Source: Paraclostridium ghonii
GTDB lineage: Bacteria; Bacillota; Clostridia; Peptostreptococcales; Peptostreptococcaceae
DNA: 64,000 nt
Direction: 5' to 3' (one strand)
Assembly: GCF_030815085.1 (NCBI RefSeq)
Contig: NZ_JAUSWG010000002.1
In this document: positions 52,550-61,696 of the stretch, one piece after another
Position numbering within the stretch: the stretch's first letter is position 1
How the letters are laid out: each line of letters begins with the position of its first letter
Program-made: the position numbers and the translations under genes
Notes under the pieces: generated by a model
Databases searched by the model: none
What the model was told of the DNA's origin: nothing
The model's input: only the letters and a program-made list of their open reading frames with translations

Positions 52550-53347
52550 ATGAAAGTATATATAAGTTCTGATATAGAAGGTACATGTGGAATTGTAAAC
52601 TGGGAGGAAACCAACCTTGATTACCCGCTTGGAGAATATCATAAAATTCAAATGACCAAAGAAGTGAAATCAGCTTGTGATGGTGCAAATAAATATAATT
52701 GCGATTTAATTTTAGTAAAAGATGCGCATGGAAGTGCGAGAAGTATTAATCCAGCTTTGCTTCCACAAAATGTTAATTTAATTAGAGGATGGACTAACAA
52801 TCCACTTATTATGATGTCAGGAATTGATAATAGTTTTGATGCAACTCTTTTTATAGGATATCATAGTGGTGCCAGCGAAGATGGGAATCCTCTTTCTCAC
52901 ACAATGAATAGCTCAAAGTATGATTATGTAAAAATAAACGGAGAAATCGCAACTGAATTTATGATAAATGCATATACAAGTGCTTACTACAACGTTCCCG
53001 TTGCCTTTTTAAGTGGAGATAAACTTCTTTGTAAAAATGCTAAAAAGTTAAACCCTAATATAATAACAGTTACTGTATCTAAAGGAATAGGAAATGCATC
53101 ATTATCTATCCACCCCGAAGTAGCTTTAAAAAATATACAAGATGGAGTAGAGAAAGCATTATCTGGTGATCTTTCTAGACATATAATAAAACTTCCTAAA
53201 TTATTTTTCATAGAAATAAAATTTAAAAATCACTATGATGCTTATAAAGCTTCTTTCTATCCTGGCTGTCAACTATTAAATACTCAAACTATATCATTTG
53301 AGACTAATGACTATTACGAGTTTTTAAGAATGTTTTTATTTATTTAA
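52550..53347 (+). CDS. M55 family D-aminopeptidase (DppA-like)
   Basis: This 265-residue zinc peptidase has the metal-ligand start VYISSDIEGTCGIVNWEE (Asp-x-Glu), LVKDAHGSARSINP and LFIGYHSGASEDGNPLSHTM, family hallmarks of DppA, which removes D-Ala from D-Ala-containing peptides. Its place directly beside alr, ldcA and the VanXY/VanG genes makes recycling of D-amino acid peptides likely. TAGGAGGAATATTTTT precedes the start. It is divergent from alr. Confidence 0.9.
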   Translation: MKVYISSDIEGTCGIVNWEETNLDYPLGEYHKIQMTKEVKSACDGANKYNCDLILVKDAHGSARSINPALLPQNVNLIRGWTNNPLIMMSGIDNSFDATLFIGYHSGASEDGNPLSHTMNSSKYDYVKINGEIATEFMINAYTSAYYNVPVAFLSGDKLLCKNAKKLNPNIITVTVSKGIGNASLSIHPEVALKNIQDGVEKALSGDLSRHIIKLPKLFFIEIKFKNHYDAYKASFYPGCQLLNTQTISFETNDYYEFLRMFLFI

Positions 53348-53388
53348 AAAAGTACTAATGATAATTTTTAAATTATCATTAGTACTCA
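53345..53388. terminator. Bidirectional terminator between M55 and flavodoxin genes
   Basis: AGTACTAATGATAATTT/AAATTATCATTAGTACT hairpin with T/A flanks overlapping both stops. Confidence 0.85.
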
Positions 53389-53924
53389 GCACATCCACTA
53401 ACTTCCTCTACCAAAGCTTTTATAGAACTTTTATCCGTTAAATTTACTTTTTCTTCAAATCCCCTTAGGACAACTTTATCATCTTCTGTTAATTCTGATT
53501 CAGTCTTTTTATTTAACATACTTTTTAGTGCCTTCATCATAATTTTATCTATAACGCTTAGTGAACTACAATCCAATTCTCCTTTAAAATTATAGAATTT
53601 AATATTTTTTGCTTCTATATTTTTAAAATTATTCTTTATTAATAATTCTTTTCTATCTTCACTTACATTTTCCATTCCGACTGAAAAAATATAAATATTT
53701 TTATCTTTTATCTTATTATAGTTTTGATCAATAAAATTTAATCCATTAATTTTACCTCTATATACTCCTCCTCCAAATATTATAGTTTCATACTCAATTA
53801 AATGTTTTGATCTTATATCTGAAATTTCATACAAGTCTGCACCTAACTTTAAAGCAATCCAACCTGCATATTTTTTTGTACTGCCATACTTTGTTTTATA
53901 TATTACTGCAATTTTTTCACTCAT
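53379..53924 (-). CDS. Flavodoxin-domain protein (HemG/Flavodoxin_5-like)
   Basis: This 181-residue protein has the FMN phosphate loop IYKTKYGSTKKYAGWIA, then TIIFGGGVYRGKING and IYIFSVGMEN, all flavodoxin-fold features. The longer C-terminal part (ELDCSSLSVIDKIMMKALKS) matches the Flavodoxin_5/HemG group rather than short electron-carrier flavodoxins. It may reduce a protein or small-molecule partner; no haem genes are adjacent. Start behind AAGAGGTGTTTGT. Confidence 0.85.
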   Translation of the reverse strand: MSEKIAVIYKTKYGSTKKYAGWIALKLGADLYEISDIRSKHLIEYETIIFGGGVYRGKINGLNFIDQNYNKIKDKNIYIFSVGMENVSEDRKELLIKNNFKNIEAKNIKFYNFKGELDCSSLSVIDKIMMKALKSMLNKKTESELTEDDKVVLRGFEEKVNLTDKSSIKALVEEVSGCAEY

Positions 53925-54029
53925 ACAAACACCTCTTCTTACAATTTATTTCCCCTTATATATATTTATATGACTTGTTTGTTTATTTTCCTTTAATTAT
54001 TTATCTACTTCTTTTCTATCCATTCATAC

Positions 54030-54071
54030 AAAAACAGGTTATCTAATTGTAATTAGATAACCTGTTTTTTG
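54030..54071 (-). terminator. Terminator of the EamA transporter gene
   Basis: AAAACAGGTTATCTAATT and complement, perfect hairpin about 80 bases past the stop. Confidence 0.75.
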
Positions 54072-54149
54072 TTAATTATAATTTTCCGTTTTATTTTAAA
54101 GTATATTAAAATATTTAAACTCTTAATATGACTTATTTATAAATTTTAT

Positions 54150-55055
54150 TTATTCTACTTCATTAAGTTCTAATGAATCTTCTGTTTTTAATAAAAATGA
54201 TAGTTTTGTTTCTGCACAAATAATAGCCATAAATATAAATAAACTTCCAGTAATCATTTTAAATGTTATTATTTCTTTTGCTATTATTATAGAAAAAATC
54301 ATTCCAAATATTGCTTCAGTGGATAATAATATAGCGGTTTTCGTTCCATCAACTTTAGTTTGACATACAGTTTGCCCAAGAAAACATAAAGTTGTATTAA
54401 ATACGCCTAAAAATAGTACAGATCCTACAGTTGAACTGCTTATAGTAGTATTTGCTTCTCCTACAAAAACTTGTAATACTAGTGATAACATAAATGCTGT
54501 TATCATTTGTATACATGTAAGTACAACCGGATCATGTTTTTTTGTAAATTCACTAGTTAAAAATATATGCATAGCAAACCCTACTGCACATACTAATGTC
54601 AATATATCACCAAAACTTATACTAAAATCTGATTCTAATGAGATAATTCCTATTCCTACAAGTGTAATTAAACTACTTATAATTCCTATTTTATCTACTT
54701 TTTTCTTATATAAAATGCATCCTACAAATGGAACTATTACAACATTTGCAGCTGTTAAAAACGCACTCTTTGCTGGAGTTGTATACTTTAGCCCGAAAGT
54801 TTGAAAAGAAAATGCTATAAATAAAAACATACCAAGCAACATACCTGAAATAATATCTTTTTTATTTATATTTTTAAGTTTTTTAAAGAATATAACACTT
54901 AACAAAAGTGATCCTATAAAAAACCTACCTGTCATTAATTGAAATGGTGTAAGCCCATTTTCTAAGCCCATCTGAGTTGCTACAAATCCACTTCCCCAAA
55001 TCAAGGATACTAATAGTAATCCAATTTCTCCACTATATTTTTTTATAACCAACAC
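54150..55055 (-). CDS. DMT superfamily transporter (EamA domains)
   Basis: This 301-residue membrane protein has ten helices in two EamA halves: SLIWGSGFVATQMGLENGLTP at the first, and LGVFNTTLCFLGQTVCQTKV...ILLSTEAIFGMIFS at the second. It resembles YdcZ/RhaT-type drug/metabolite exporters, with substrate unknown. GGAGGTGTTGGT precedes the start. Monocistronic; divergent from the region interrupted by the IS607 element. Confidence 0.9.
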   Translation of the reverse strand: MLVIKKYSGEIGLLLVSLIWGSGFVATQMGLENGLTPFQLMTGRFFIGSLLLSVIFFKKLKNINKKDIISGMLLGMFLFIAFSFQTFGLKYTTPAKSAFLTAANVVIVPFVGCILYKKKVDKIGIISSLITLVGIGIISLESDFSISFGDILTLVCAVGFAMHIFLTSEFTKKHDPVVLTCIQMITAFMLSLVLQVFVGEANTTISSSTVGSVLFLGVFNTTLCFLGQTVCQTKVDGTKTAILLSTEAIFGMIFSIIIAKEIITFKMITGSLFIFMAIICAETKLSFLLKTEDSLELNEVE

Positions 55056-55303
55056 CTCCTTTTTTACCTACTCATACTATTATATGCTTTATTTGATGCT
55101 TTTTCTATAATGTATGAAAACTTTAACTACAAATTTTTTATAGTTTCAAAAAATTCCATATATTTGTATATTTTGCTTTAAACTATATATGTTTTTGATG
55201 TATATAAAATTTTAGAAAATATAAAACTTAGACTATTTACATACTTGTATCTATATATATTAATATTGAACTTTTTATATTTAAAATAATATTAAGGAGA
55301 AAG
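55056..55303 (+). promoter_or_regulatory. Probable displaced mntP promoter and ribosome-binding site
   Basis: AT-rich, no gene. At its right end TTGAAC (55266-55271) with a -10-like TAATAT, then TTAAGGAGAAAG (55292-55303), look like a promoter plus strong ribosome-binding site. The only following start, ATG at 55314, meets a stop at once. The missing gene is probably mntP, now 2 kb away behind the IS607 element. Confidence 0.5.
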
Positions 55304-55371
55304 TATTTAGTCAATGTAATTATAGCTAAATGTAGTTATTTATAGTAAGATATAGTCAAGAGGTGATTATA

Positions 55372-55989
55372 TTGAAAAATAATAACTATAAGCCTAATGA
55401 ATTTGCAGAGTTAATTAATATTTCAGTTAGAACTTTGCAACGTTGGGATGTTGAAGGAAAGCTAAAAGCATTTAGAACTCCAACAAACAGAAGGTACTAT
55501 ACTTATGAACAATATCTTGAATATAAAGGTATTCATAAAGAGGAAAGTGACAGAAAGATTGTTATTTATACGAGAGTTTCAACTTCTAATCAAAAAGATG
55601 ATTTAAAAAATCAAGTTGAGTTTCTTAGACAATATGCAAATGCTAAAGGAATAATAGTAGATGAAGTAATTGAAGATTACGGAAGTGGATTAAACTATAA
55701 CCGAAAAAAATGGAATAAATTAATAGATAGCTGTATGACTAATGAAATAAATACAATTATTATAACTCATAAAGATAGATTTATTCGATTTGGTTATGAG
55801 TGGTTTGAAAGATTTTTAACTAAGTTTAACGTAAACATTATAGTAGTTAATAACGAAAGTCTTTCACCACAAGAGGAATTAGTTCAAGATATAATTTCAA
55901 TACTTCATATATTTAGTTGTCGTATATGTGGTTTAAGAAAGTATAAAAAAAAGATTAGAGAGGATGAAGAAGTTGAAAAGAGCTTATAA
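55372..55989 (+). CDS. tnpA: IS607-type serine recombinase TnpA
   Basis: About 205 residues from the TTG at 55372 behind AAGAGGTG. An in-frame GTG at 55363 lies within that site. It has an N-terminal MerR-like helix-turn-helix (YKPNEFAELINISVRTLQRW) and a resolvase catalytic domain with IVIYTRVSTSNQKDDLKNQ (nucleophile Ser), YGSGLNYNRK and ITHKDRFIRFGYEWFE. It catalyses excision and insertion. The full-length frame suggests it is active. Its 3' end overlaps tnpB by 26 bases. Confidence 0.93.
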   Translation: MKNNNYKPNEFAELINISVRTLQRWDVEGKLKAFRTPTNRRYYTYEQYLEYKGIHKEESDRKIVIYTRVSTSNQKDDLKNQVEFLRQYANAKGIIVDEVIEDYGSGLNYNRKKWNKLIDSCMTNEINTIIITHKDRFIRFGYEWFERFLTKFNVNIIVVNNESLSPQEELVQDIISILHIFSCRICGLRKYKKKIREDEEVEKSL

Positions 55990-57136
55990 AATAGAAATTA
56001 ATCCAACTCAAGAACAAAAAATTAAAATACATCAAGCTATTGGTGTATCGAGGTTTATATACAACTTCTATATAGCTCATAACAAAGAAGTTTATGAAAA
56101 AGAAGGAAAATTTATAAGTGGTATGGATTTTTCTAAATGGTTAAATAACGAATATATACCAAATAATCAAGATATGAAATGGATTAAAGATGTATCTTCT
56201 AAAGCTATAAAACAAGCTATTATGAATGGAGATAAGGCATTTAAAGGGTTCTTTAATGGTAAAAAAAGATTTCCTAAATTTAAGAAAAAGAAAAATCAAG
56301 ATGTTAAGGCTTATTTTCCTAAGAATAATAAAACTGATTGGACTATTGAAAGACATAGAGTTAAAATACCTACTTTTGGTTGGATAAGACTTAAAGAGTT
56401 TGGATATATACCAACTAATTCAATAGTTAAAAGTGGTACATTAAGTCAAAAGGCTGATAGATACTATGTTTCAATATTAGTTGAAGAAGATTATATAAAA
56501 GTATCTAAGCCTACAAATGAAGGAATTGGAATAGATTTAGGTGTCAAAGAATTTGCTATATGTTCAAACAAAGATAAATTTAAGAATATAAATAAAACTT
56601 CTACTGTTAGAAAAGTAGAAAAGAAACTAAAAAGAGAACAAAGAAAACTTTCAAGGAAATATGAAAGTTTGAAAGTAAGAAATAAAAATATAAAAGAAGG
56701 AGTAGCTACTAGTCAAAATATCCAAAAGCAAGTAGTCCAAGTACAGAAACTTCATCAAAGATTAACTAATATAAGAACTGATTATATCAGCAAAACAGTA
56801 TCTTCAATTATAGGGCAAAAACCAAGCTATATTACAATTGAAGATTTAGCAGTTTCAAATTTGATGAAGAATAAGCATTTATCAAAGGCTATAGCAAATC
56901 AAAAATTCTTTGAATTTAGAACAAAGCTAACTTCTAAATGCAAGAAAAATAATATAGAACTTAGACTTGTAGATAGGTTTTATCCATCATCAAAGACTTG
57001 TAGCCAATGTGAAAAGATTAAAAAGGATTTAAAACTTAAAGATAGAGTGTATACCTGTAGTTGTGGTTTATCTATTGATAGAGATTTAAATGCTAGTTAT
57101 AATCTTAAAAATGCTAAAAAATATAAGATAGCTTAA
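55964..57136 (+). CDS. tnpB: TnpB RNA-guided nuclease (IS607-associated, OMEGA family)
   Basis: This protein of about 390 residues has an N-terminal helix-turn-helix/OrfB segment (KRAYKIEINPTQEQKIKIHQ). The RuvC motifs are all intact: GIGIDLGVKEFAICSN (Asp), YITIEDLAVSNLM (Glu) and CSCGLSIDRDLNASYNL (Asp). A four-Cys zinc finger (CSQC...CSCG) lies before the last motif. TnpB proteins cut DNA using a guide from the element's right end. The ATG at 55964 is very close to AGAGAGG, so the TTG at 55973 is a plausible alternative start. Confidence 0.93.
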   Translation: MKKLKRAYKIEINPTQEQKIKIHQAIGVSRFIYNFYIAHNKEVYEKEGKFISGMDFSKWLNNEYIPNNQDMKWIKDVSSKAIKQAIMNGDKAFKGFFNGKKRFPKFKKKKNQDVKAYFPKNNKTDWTIERHRVKIPTFGWIRLKEFGYIPTNSIVKSGTLSQKADRYYVSILVEEDYIKVSKPTNEGIGIDLGVKEFAICSNKDKFKNINKTSTVRKVEKKLKREQRKLSRKYESLKVRNKNIKEGVATSQNIQKQVVQVQKLHQRLTNIRTDYISKTVSSIIGQKPSYITIEDLAVSNLMKNKHLSKAIANQKFFEFRTKLTSKCKKNNIELRLVDRFYPSSKTCSQCEKIKKDLKLKDRVYTCSCGLSIDRDLNASYNLKNAKKYKIA

Positions 57137-57256
57137 AATCAAAAGCACTTATATATGTACGGAGGGCTAACTTCGGAATTTAAGCCTTTGGAGAACTATA
57201 CCAAATCGTAGTAGCTTAGGCAAGGCGAGGTTCTATGAAGAAGGAACAATCTAGAT
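57000..57256 (+). ncRNA. Putative omega-RNA region at the tnpB 3' end
   Basis: After the tnpB stop, about 110 bases are much more GC-rich than the surroundings and have self-pairing potential (TTCGGAATT...GGAGAACTATACC, AGGCAAGGCGAGGTTCT). In TnpB systems the guide RNA comes from the 3' end of tnpB plus this tail, with the guide read from flanking DNA, here the 5' part of mntP. Exact ends cannot be read from sequence. Confidence 0.65.
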
Positions 57257-57859
57257 ATGGATATGTTTGACCATATTTTGAGTAGCAGAATTTGTATGAG
57301 TTTAATTTTTATATTAATGACTTCATTTGCTTTGTCTATGGATGCATTTACAGTTTCATTGTCTAAAGGTATGTGTTTAAAAAAAATAGATTTTAAACTA
57401 GCGATAAAAATTGCTTTTTCATTTGGATTATTTCAAGCTTTAATGCCTCTTATAGGCTGGAAAATAGGAATTGAATTTTCTGATTGTATAAAATCTATAG
57501 ACCATGTTATAGCATTAGTACTTTTATGTTTTTTAGGATGCAATATGATTTTTTCAAAAGATGATAATTCCTATTCATCTAGTTTTGGTAATTTTGACAT
57601 TTTTATATTATCTATAGCTACTAGTATAGATGCCCTCGCTGTTGGAGTTAGCTTTTCCTTTTTAAATATTTCTATAATCCCAATTATCTTATGCATAGGT
57701 ATAATAACATTCATACTTTGTTTTTTAGGAATATTAATAGGAAATAAGGTGGGTTCTTTTTTAGGTAACTTTGCTAAACTCATAGGTGGAGTTATACTCA
57801 TTTTAATAGGGTTTAATATTTTCAATGAACATACTGGATTTTTAAACTATTTTTTATAA
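57257..57859 (+). CDS. mntP: Manganese efflux pump MntP
   Basis: The frame covers 200 residues with six membrane helices and two repeats, ALSMDAFTVSLSKG and TSIDALAVGVSFS, whose Asp residues are the MntP hallmark. Normal MntP proteins begin about 12 residues before SMDAF, which fits the ATG at 57296 better than the ATG at 57257. Neither start has a good ribosome-binding site. The adjacent IS607 element seems to have cut the gene from its leader. Any expression now may depend on transcription from the element. Exports Mn2+ across the membrane. Confidence 0.88.
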   Translation: MDMFDHILSSRICMSLIFILMTSFALSMDAFTVSLSKGMCLKKIDFKLAIKIAFSFGLFQALMPLIGWKIGIEFSDCIKSIDHVIALVLLCFLGCNMIFSKDDNSYSSSFGNFDIFILSIATSIDALAVGVSFSFLNISIIPIILCIGIITFILCFLGILIGNKVGSFLGNFAKLIGGVILILIGFNIFNEHTGFLNYFL

Positions 57860-57868
57860 TTACATATT

Positions 57869-57907
57869 TTTAAGGTGATATCTTTAATTTTAGACATCAC
57901 CTTATTG
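57869..57907. terminator. Bidirectional terminator between mntP and ABC exporter
   Basis: AAGGTGATATC/GACATCACCTT hairpin with T-run overlapping the ABC stop at 57902. Confidence 0.75.
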
Positions 57908-59692
57908 TACATTCTCTCCTTTTAAAGAACATATATTATCATAATAAATTCCTTTTTTATTCATTAGATACTCATGTGTTCCACTTTCAGCTATTTTTCC
58001 TTTATCTATAACCATTATATTATCACAATCTCTTATAGTGCTAAGTCTATGTGCTATTATTATACTAGTTCTATTTTCCATTGCATGTTTTATAGCTTCT
58101 TGAACTTTTCTTTCAGTATTAGTATCTATACTGCTTGTTGCCTCATCTAATATTAATATGGATGGGTTTTTAAGTATAGCTCTTGATATACTTATTAACT
58201 GTTTTTGTCCTATACTCAAACTATCTCCCCCTTCCTCTATATAAGTATCATAATTATTTTTTAATTTCATTATAAAACTATGTGAATTAGATATTTTACA
58301 TGCATCTATTACCTCATCTTCTTTAGCATCCAATTTTGAGTATTTTATATTTTCTAATATTGTACCATTAAATAAATATATATCTTGTAAAACAATTGAA
58401 AATGCATTATTAAAACTTTCTTTTTCATAATTGTTTATATTATATCCATCCACTAATATGTTTCCCTTATCATGCTCATATAATCTATTTATAAGATTTA
58501 TAATAGTTGTTTTTCCACTTCCAGTAGTTCCTATTATCGCATTACTAGTTCCTTTTTTAATTTTAAAACTCAAATCCTTTAATATATAATCTCCTTCATT
58601 ATATTTAAACCATATATTTTTAAATTCTATATCTCCTTTTAACATATTTACTTTTTTTGTATCTTCTTTTTTATATTTCTCTTTCACTTGCTCATCTAAT
58701 ATCTCAAACACCCTTTCACACCCAGCAATAGATATTTGAAAAGTATTAAATAAATTTGCAAGTTCGTTAAGCGGTCTCGTAAATTGTTTTGTATAACTTA
58801 AAAATGTAGCTATAACTCCTACAGTGATTATATTTTTTATTGAAAGGTACGCACCTGCTATAGAAATTAGTGCAAATGCTATATTGGTAATAACATTCAT
58901 CATTGGCATAAGAAGAGAACTATATATCTGAGCTTTTAATGATTCTTTTAAAAGTCTATCATTTATTTCATTAAATGTTTCTATTGATTCTTGTTCATAA
59001 TTAAAAGATTTTATTACATTCATGTTCTTTATATTCTCTTCTATATGAGAATTTAATAATCCTAATTCTATTTGTTGATTTTTAAAAAACACTTTACTTC
59101 TTCTAGCTATAAATTTGCTTAATATAATTACTAATGGCATAGTAATTATACTTAATATTGTTAATGAGGGACTTAATAAAAACATCATAATTACAGTCCC
59201 TATAATAGTTATACTAGAAGTTATTATCTGAGTTATTGAACTTGATATACCACTACTAATATTATCTATATCATTTGTTACTCTACTCATCAAATCTCCA
59301 GTTTTATGTTCATCAAAATATGAAATAGGTAATGTTTGTAATTTTGAAAAAACAGATGATCTTATATTTTTTATAACTCTTTGAGACATGTTTATCATTA
59401 TAAATTCCTTAAATAAACTCACTATTGAATCAATTAAATAAAAAATTAATAAAGCTAATAAAGTTACTTTAAATACAGAGGATTTTATTCCACTTATATC
59501 TATTAAGTCTACGCACTTTCCTATTAAAAGAGGAATTAGTATAACTATTAAACTGTCTACCAAAACCAAAATACTTATTAACAAAAACATGTTTTTTTCA
59601 TTTTTAAAATATTTTAAAAGTCTCCCTATTGTTTTTCTAGTATTTTTAGGTTTTTTTCTTGGTGTAAATCTACTTTCAATCTTACTTTTCAT
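57902..59692 (-). CDS. Heterodimeric ABC exporter subunit (consensus Walker B, degenerate signature)
   Basis: This 596-residue half-transporter has six membrane helices (about 30-330) and a C-terminal ABC domain: Walker A GTTGSGKTT, Walker B ILILDEATSS with the catalytic Glu, and H-switch IIIAHRLST. The signature reads DSLSIGQKQL instead of LSGGQ. Paired with the upstream-encoded partner it makes one active and one degenerate ATP site, like TM287/288 or BmrCD. It is translated 22 bases after its partner. Likely a multidrug or lipid exporter; substrate unknown. Confidence 0.92.
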   Translation of the reverse strand: MKSKIESRFTPRKKPKNTRKTIGRLLKYFKNEKNMFLLISILVLVDSLIVILIPLLIGKCVDLIDISGIKSSVFKVTLLALLIFYLIDSIVSLFKEFIMINMSQRVIKNIRSSVFSKLQTLPISYFDEHKTGDLMSRVTNDIDNISSGISSSITQIITSSITIIGTVIMMFLLSPSLTILSIITMPLVIILSKFIARRSKVFFKNQQIELGLLNSHIEENIKNMNVIKSFNYEQESIETFNEINDRLLKESLKAQIYSSLLMPMMNVITNIAFALISIAGAYLSIKNIITVGVIATFLSYTKQFTRPLNELANLFNTFQISIAGCERVFEILDEQVKEKYKKEDTKKVNMLKGDIEFKNIWFKYNEGDYILKDLSFKIKKGTSNAIIGTTGSGKTTIINLINRLYEHDKGNILVDGYNINNYEKESFNNAFSIVLQDIYLFNGTILENIKYSKLDAKEDEVIDACKISNSHSFIMKLKNNYDTYIEEGGDSLSIGQKQLISISRAILKNPSILILDEATSSIDTNTERKVQEAIKHAMENRTSIIIAHRLSTIRDCDNIMVIDKGKIAESGTHEYLMNKKGIYYDNICSLKGENVQ

Positions 59693-59714
59693 ACATTACT
59701 CACCACCTTTATAC

Positions 59715-61421
59715 CTATGTTGATATCTGAGACTTATATATTTCTCTATATATAGAAGAGTTTTTTAATAAGTTTGTATGATTATCACACCCAACTACTT
59801 CTCCATTTTCCAAAACTATTATTCTATCCATGTCTATTATTGAACTAATTTTTTGAGATATTACTATATATGTAATGCCACCTAAGTATTTTTTTATATT
59901 ATTTTTAATTCTGTTTTCAGTTTTTATATCCATTGCACTAAAGGAATCATCTAAAATTAAAATTTTAGGATTTTTTATTAAAGCTCTAGCTATACAAACC
60001 CTTTGTTTTTGTCCTCCCGATAAATTAGCTCCATTTTCACCTACTATTTGATCATACCCTTTTTCAAATTTTTCTATAAAATCATTGCAACCACATACTG
60101 TACATATATTTATAACCTCATCTAATGAAGCTTTCGTATTTCCCATTTTTATATTATTGGTTATACTTTCATTGAATAAAATACTCTTTTGTGGTACTAA
60201 TCCAATATAGTTTCTTAAATTTTCACTTTCTAAAATGTTGATATCATTTTCATCTATTTTTATTGAGCCATTATCTATTTTATAAAATTTCATTATCAGA
60301 TTTATTAAAGTTGTTTTTCCACTTCCCGTTGATCCAATTATTCCTATGTGTTCACCTTTTTGTATTTTAAAATTTATATCTCTCAATACTTTTTCATTGT
60401 CAACATATGAAAAATTTACATTCTCAAATTCTAAATTTCCTTTAACTCCAATTTTTACATTTCCTTTTTTATCTATATCATTTTCAGTATCTAAAACTTC
60501 TATAATTCTATCACTAGATGCTTTAGCTCTTATAAATACATTGAAAATATGAGCTATCATCAGTAATGAGGTTAATATTCTTGCTATGTAATTTATATAA
60601 GCTACAACAACACCTACTTTAATTTCGTTATTTAAAATTAATTTTGACCCAAAATATAATATAATTACAATTAATATGTTTGAAATTAATGTTATAGCTG
60701 GTCTAAATATAGCACTAATTTTCATAGCTTTTCTAGTTGATTTTGATAAATCTTCATTTACTTTTTCAAACTTATCTTCTTCATAATCTAATCTATTAAA
60801 TAACTTAACTATTCTTATATTACCTAAGTACTGTCTTAAGTTAGAATTTAAACTATCTAAAGATACTTGCACTTTTTTAAAGTAAGGAGTTCCTATATTT
60901 AAGTTTATAATAATTATTAAGAATATTACAATTATTCCTATTAACAAAACTAATGAAAGCTTAAAATTCAACTTCATAGCTAATATAAAACTTCCTACGC
61001 AAAGTATCGGAGCTTTTATTATTATTCTCATTAATCCATTTACAAATTGTTGAACTTGATTTATGTCATTGGTAATTCTAGTTATCAAAGAACCCTTGCT
61101 TATTTTATCTATATTTTCAAATGAATATGAGTTTACATGAGCAAATACATCACTTCTTAAATCTCTTGCAAATTTTTGAGATACATTTGTTGAAATTATA
61201 CTTCTTAATATGGCAAAAACGGCTCCTGCTATCGTTATTCCTATCATTAAAAAACCTTTATTCATTAGGTATTTTAAGTCTTTATTTGCTATACCTACAT
61301 CTATAATTTTAGCCAATATGGTTGGTTGCAATAAATCACAAATAGCTTCAAATGCAACTAACACTATACCTAAAATAAATAGAATTAAATATTTTTTTAT
61401 ATAAACTACAAAGTATCTCAT
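59715..61421 (-). CDS. Heterodimeric ABC exporter subunit (degenerate catalytic site)
   Basis: This 568-residue half-transporter has six helices and an ABC domain with Walker A GSTGSGKTTL and a canonical signature NLSGGQKQR. The Walker B end is ILILDDSFSA (Asp replacing the catalytic Glu) and the switch is YIVISQKISS (Gln replacing His). The changes complement the LSIGQ signature of the partner at 57902-59692, so the pair forms an asymmetric heterodimer. First gene of the operon, with GGGGAGGTGAGC before the start. Confidence 0.92.
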   Translation of the reverse strand: MRYFVVYIKKYLILFILGIVLVAFEAICDLLQPTILAKIIDVGIANKDLKYLMNKGFLMIGITIAGAVFAILRSIISTNVSQKFARDLRSDVFAHVNSYSFENIDKISKGSLITRITNDINQVQQFVNGLMRIIIKAPILCVGSFILAMKLNFKLSLVLLIGIIVIFLIIIINLNIGTPYFKKVQVSLDSLNSNLRQYLGNIRIVKLFNRLDYEEDKFEKVNEDLSKSTRKAMKISAIFRPAITLISNILIVIILYFGSKLILNNEIKVGVVVAYINYIARILTSLLMIAHIFNVFIRAKASSDRIIEVLDTENDIDKKGNVKIGVKGNLEFENVNFSYVDNEKVLRDINFKIQKGEHIGIIGSTGSGKTTLINLIMKFYKIDNGSIKIDENDINILESENLRNYIGLVPQKSILFNESITNNIKMGNTKASLDEVINICTVCGCNDFIEKFEKGYDQIVGENGANLSGGQKQRVCIARALIKNPKILILDDSFSAMDIKTENRIKNNIKKYLGGITYIVISQKISSIIDMDRIIVLENGEVVGCDNHTNLLKNSSIYREIYKSQIST

Positions 61422-61521
61422 AAGCTCACCTCCCCAATATATTTATATGTAATCTATACTAATTATTATATCCATTTTATAGGTTATAATAAATTCTTCT
61501 TTAAATTTCTTAAACGTAAAA

Positions 61522-61560
61522 AAGAAAGATACCTCAAAAACCTTTGAGATATCTTTCATT
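61522..61560 (-). terminator. Terminator of the 46-aa membrane-protein gene
   Basis: AAAGATACCTCAAA/TTTGAGATATCTTT hairpin overlapping the stop, with a T-tail on the minus strand. Confidence 0.75.
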
Positions 61561-61696
61561 TCTTATTGTTGGATAAAAAATATCCAATCCAAATGCCAAG
61601 AGCTAAAGTAATAAGAGTATTAAAATTTATCCTCGTAAACAATATACCTCCTAAAACACCAATTGCAATTCCAACAACCATACAATTATTTCTCAT
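61556..61696 (-). CDS. Small membrane protein (46 aa)
   Basis: The ATG at 61696 follows GGAGGATGTAT (SD spacing six). The product of 46 residues has two short hydrophobic segments (MVVGIAIGVLGGILF and LITLALGIWIGYFL) separated by TRINFN and ends in SNNKK. A hairpin-like two-span membrane protein is likely. The strong start and the terminator at the stop support it. Function unknown. Confidence 0.65.
   Translation of the reverse strand: MRNNCMVVGIAIGVLGGILFTRINFNTLITLALGIWIGYFLSNNKK

Larger units (their letters stand above)
55304..57256 (+). mobile_element. IS607-family insertion sequence (tnpA + tnpB)
   Basis: Serine recombinase TnpA and TnpB overlap in the IS607 manner. The left boundary is placed after the orphan ribosome-binding site, where short TATAGTAAGATATAGTC-like repeats begin. 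The right boundary follows the GC-rich non-coding tail of tnpB, just ahead of mntP. Boundaries are approximate because IS607 elements lack terminal inverted repeats and target duplications. Confidence 0.8.

Noticed and set aside
55056..55303. yybP-ykoY manganese riboswitch before the presumed mntP leader
   Set aside because: The conserved aptamer loops could not be found; the sequence is simply AT-rich.
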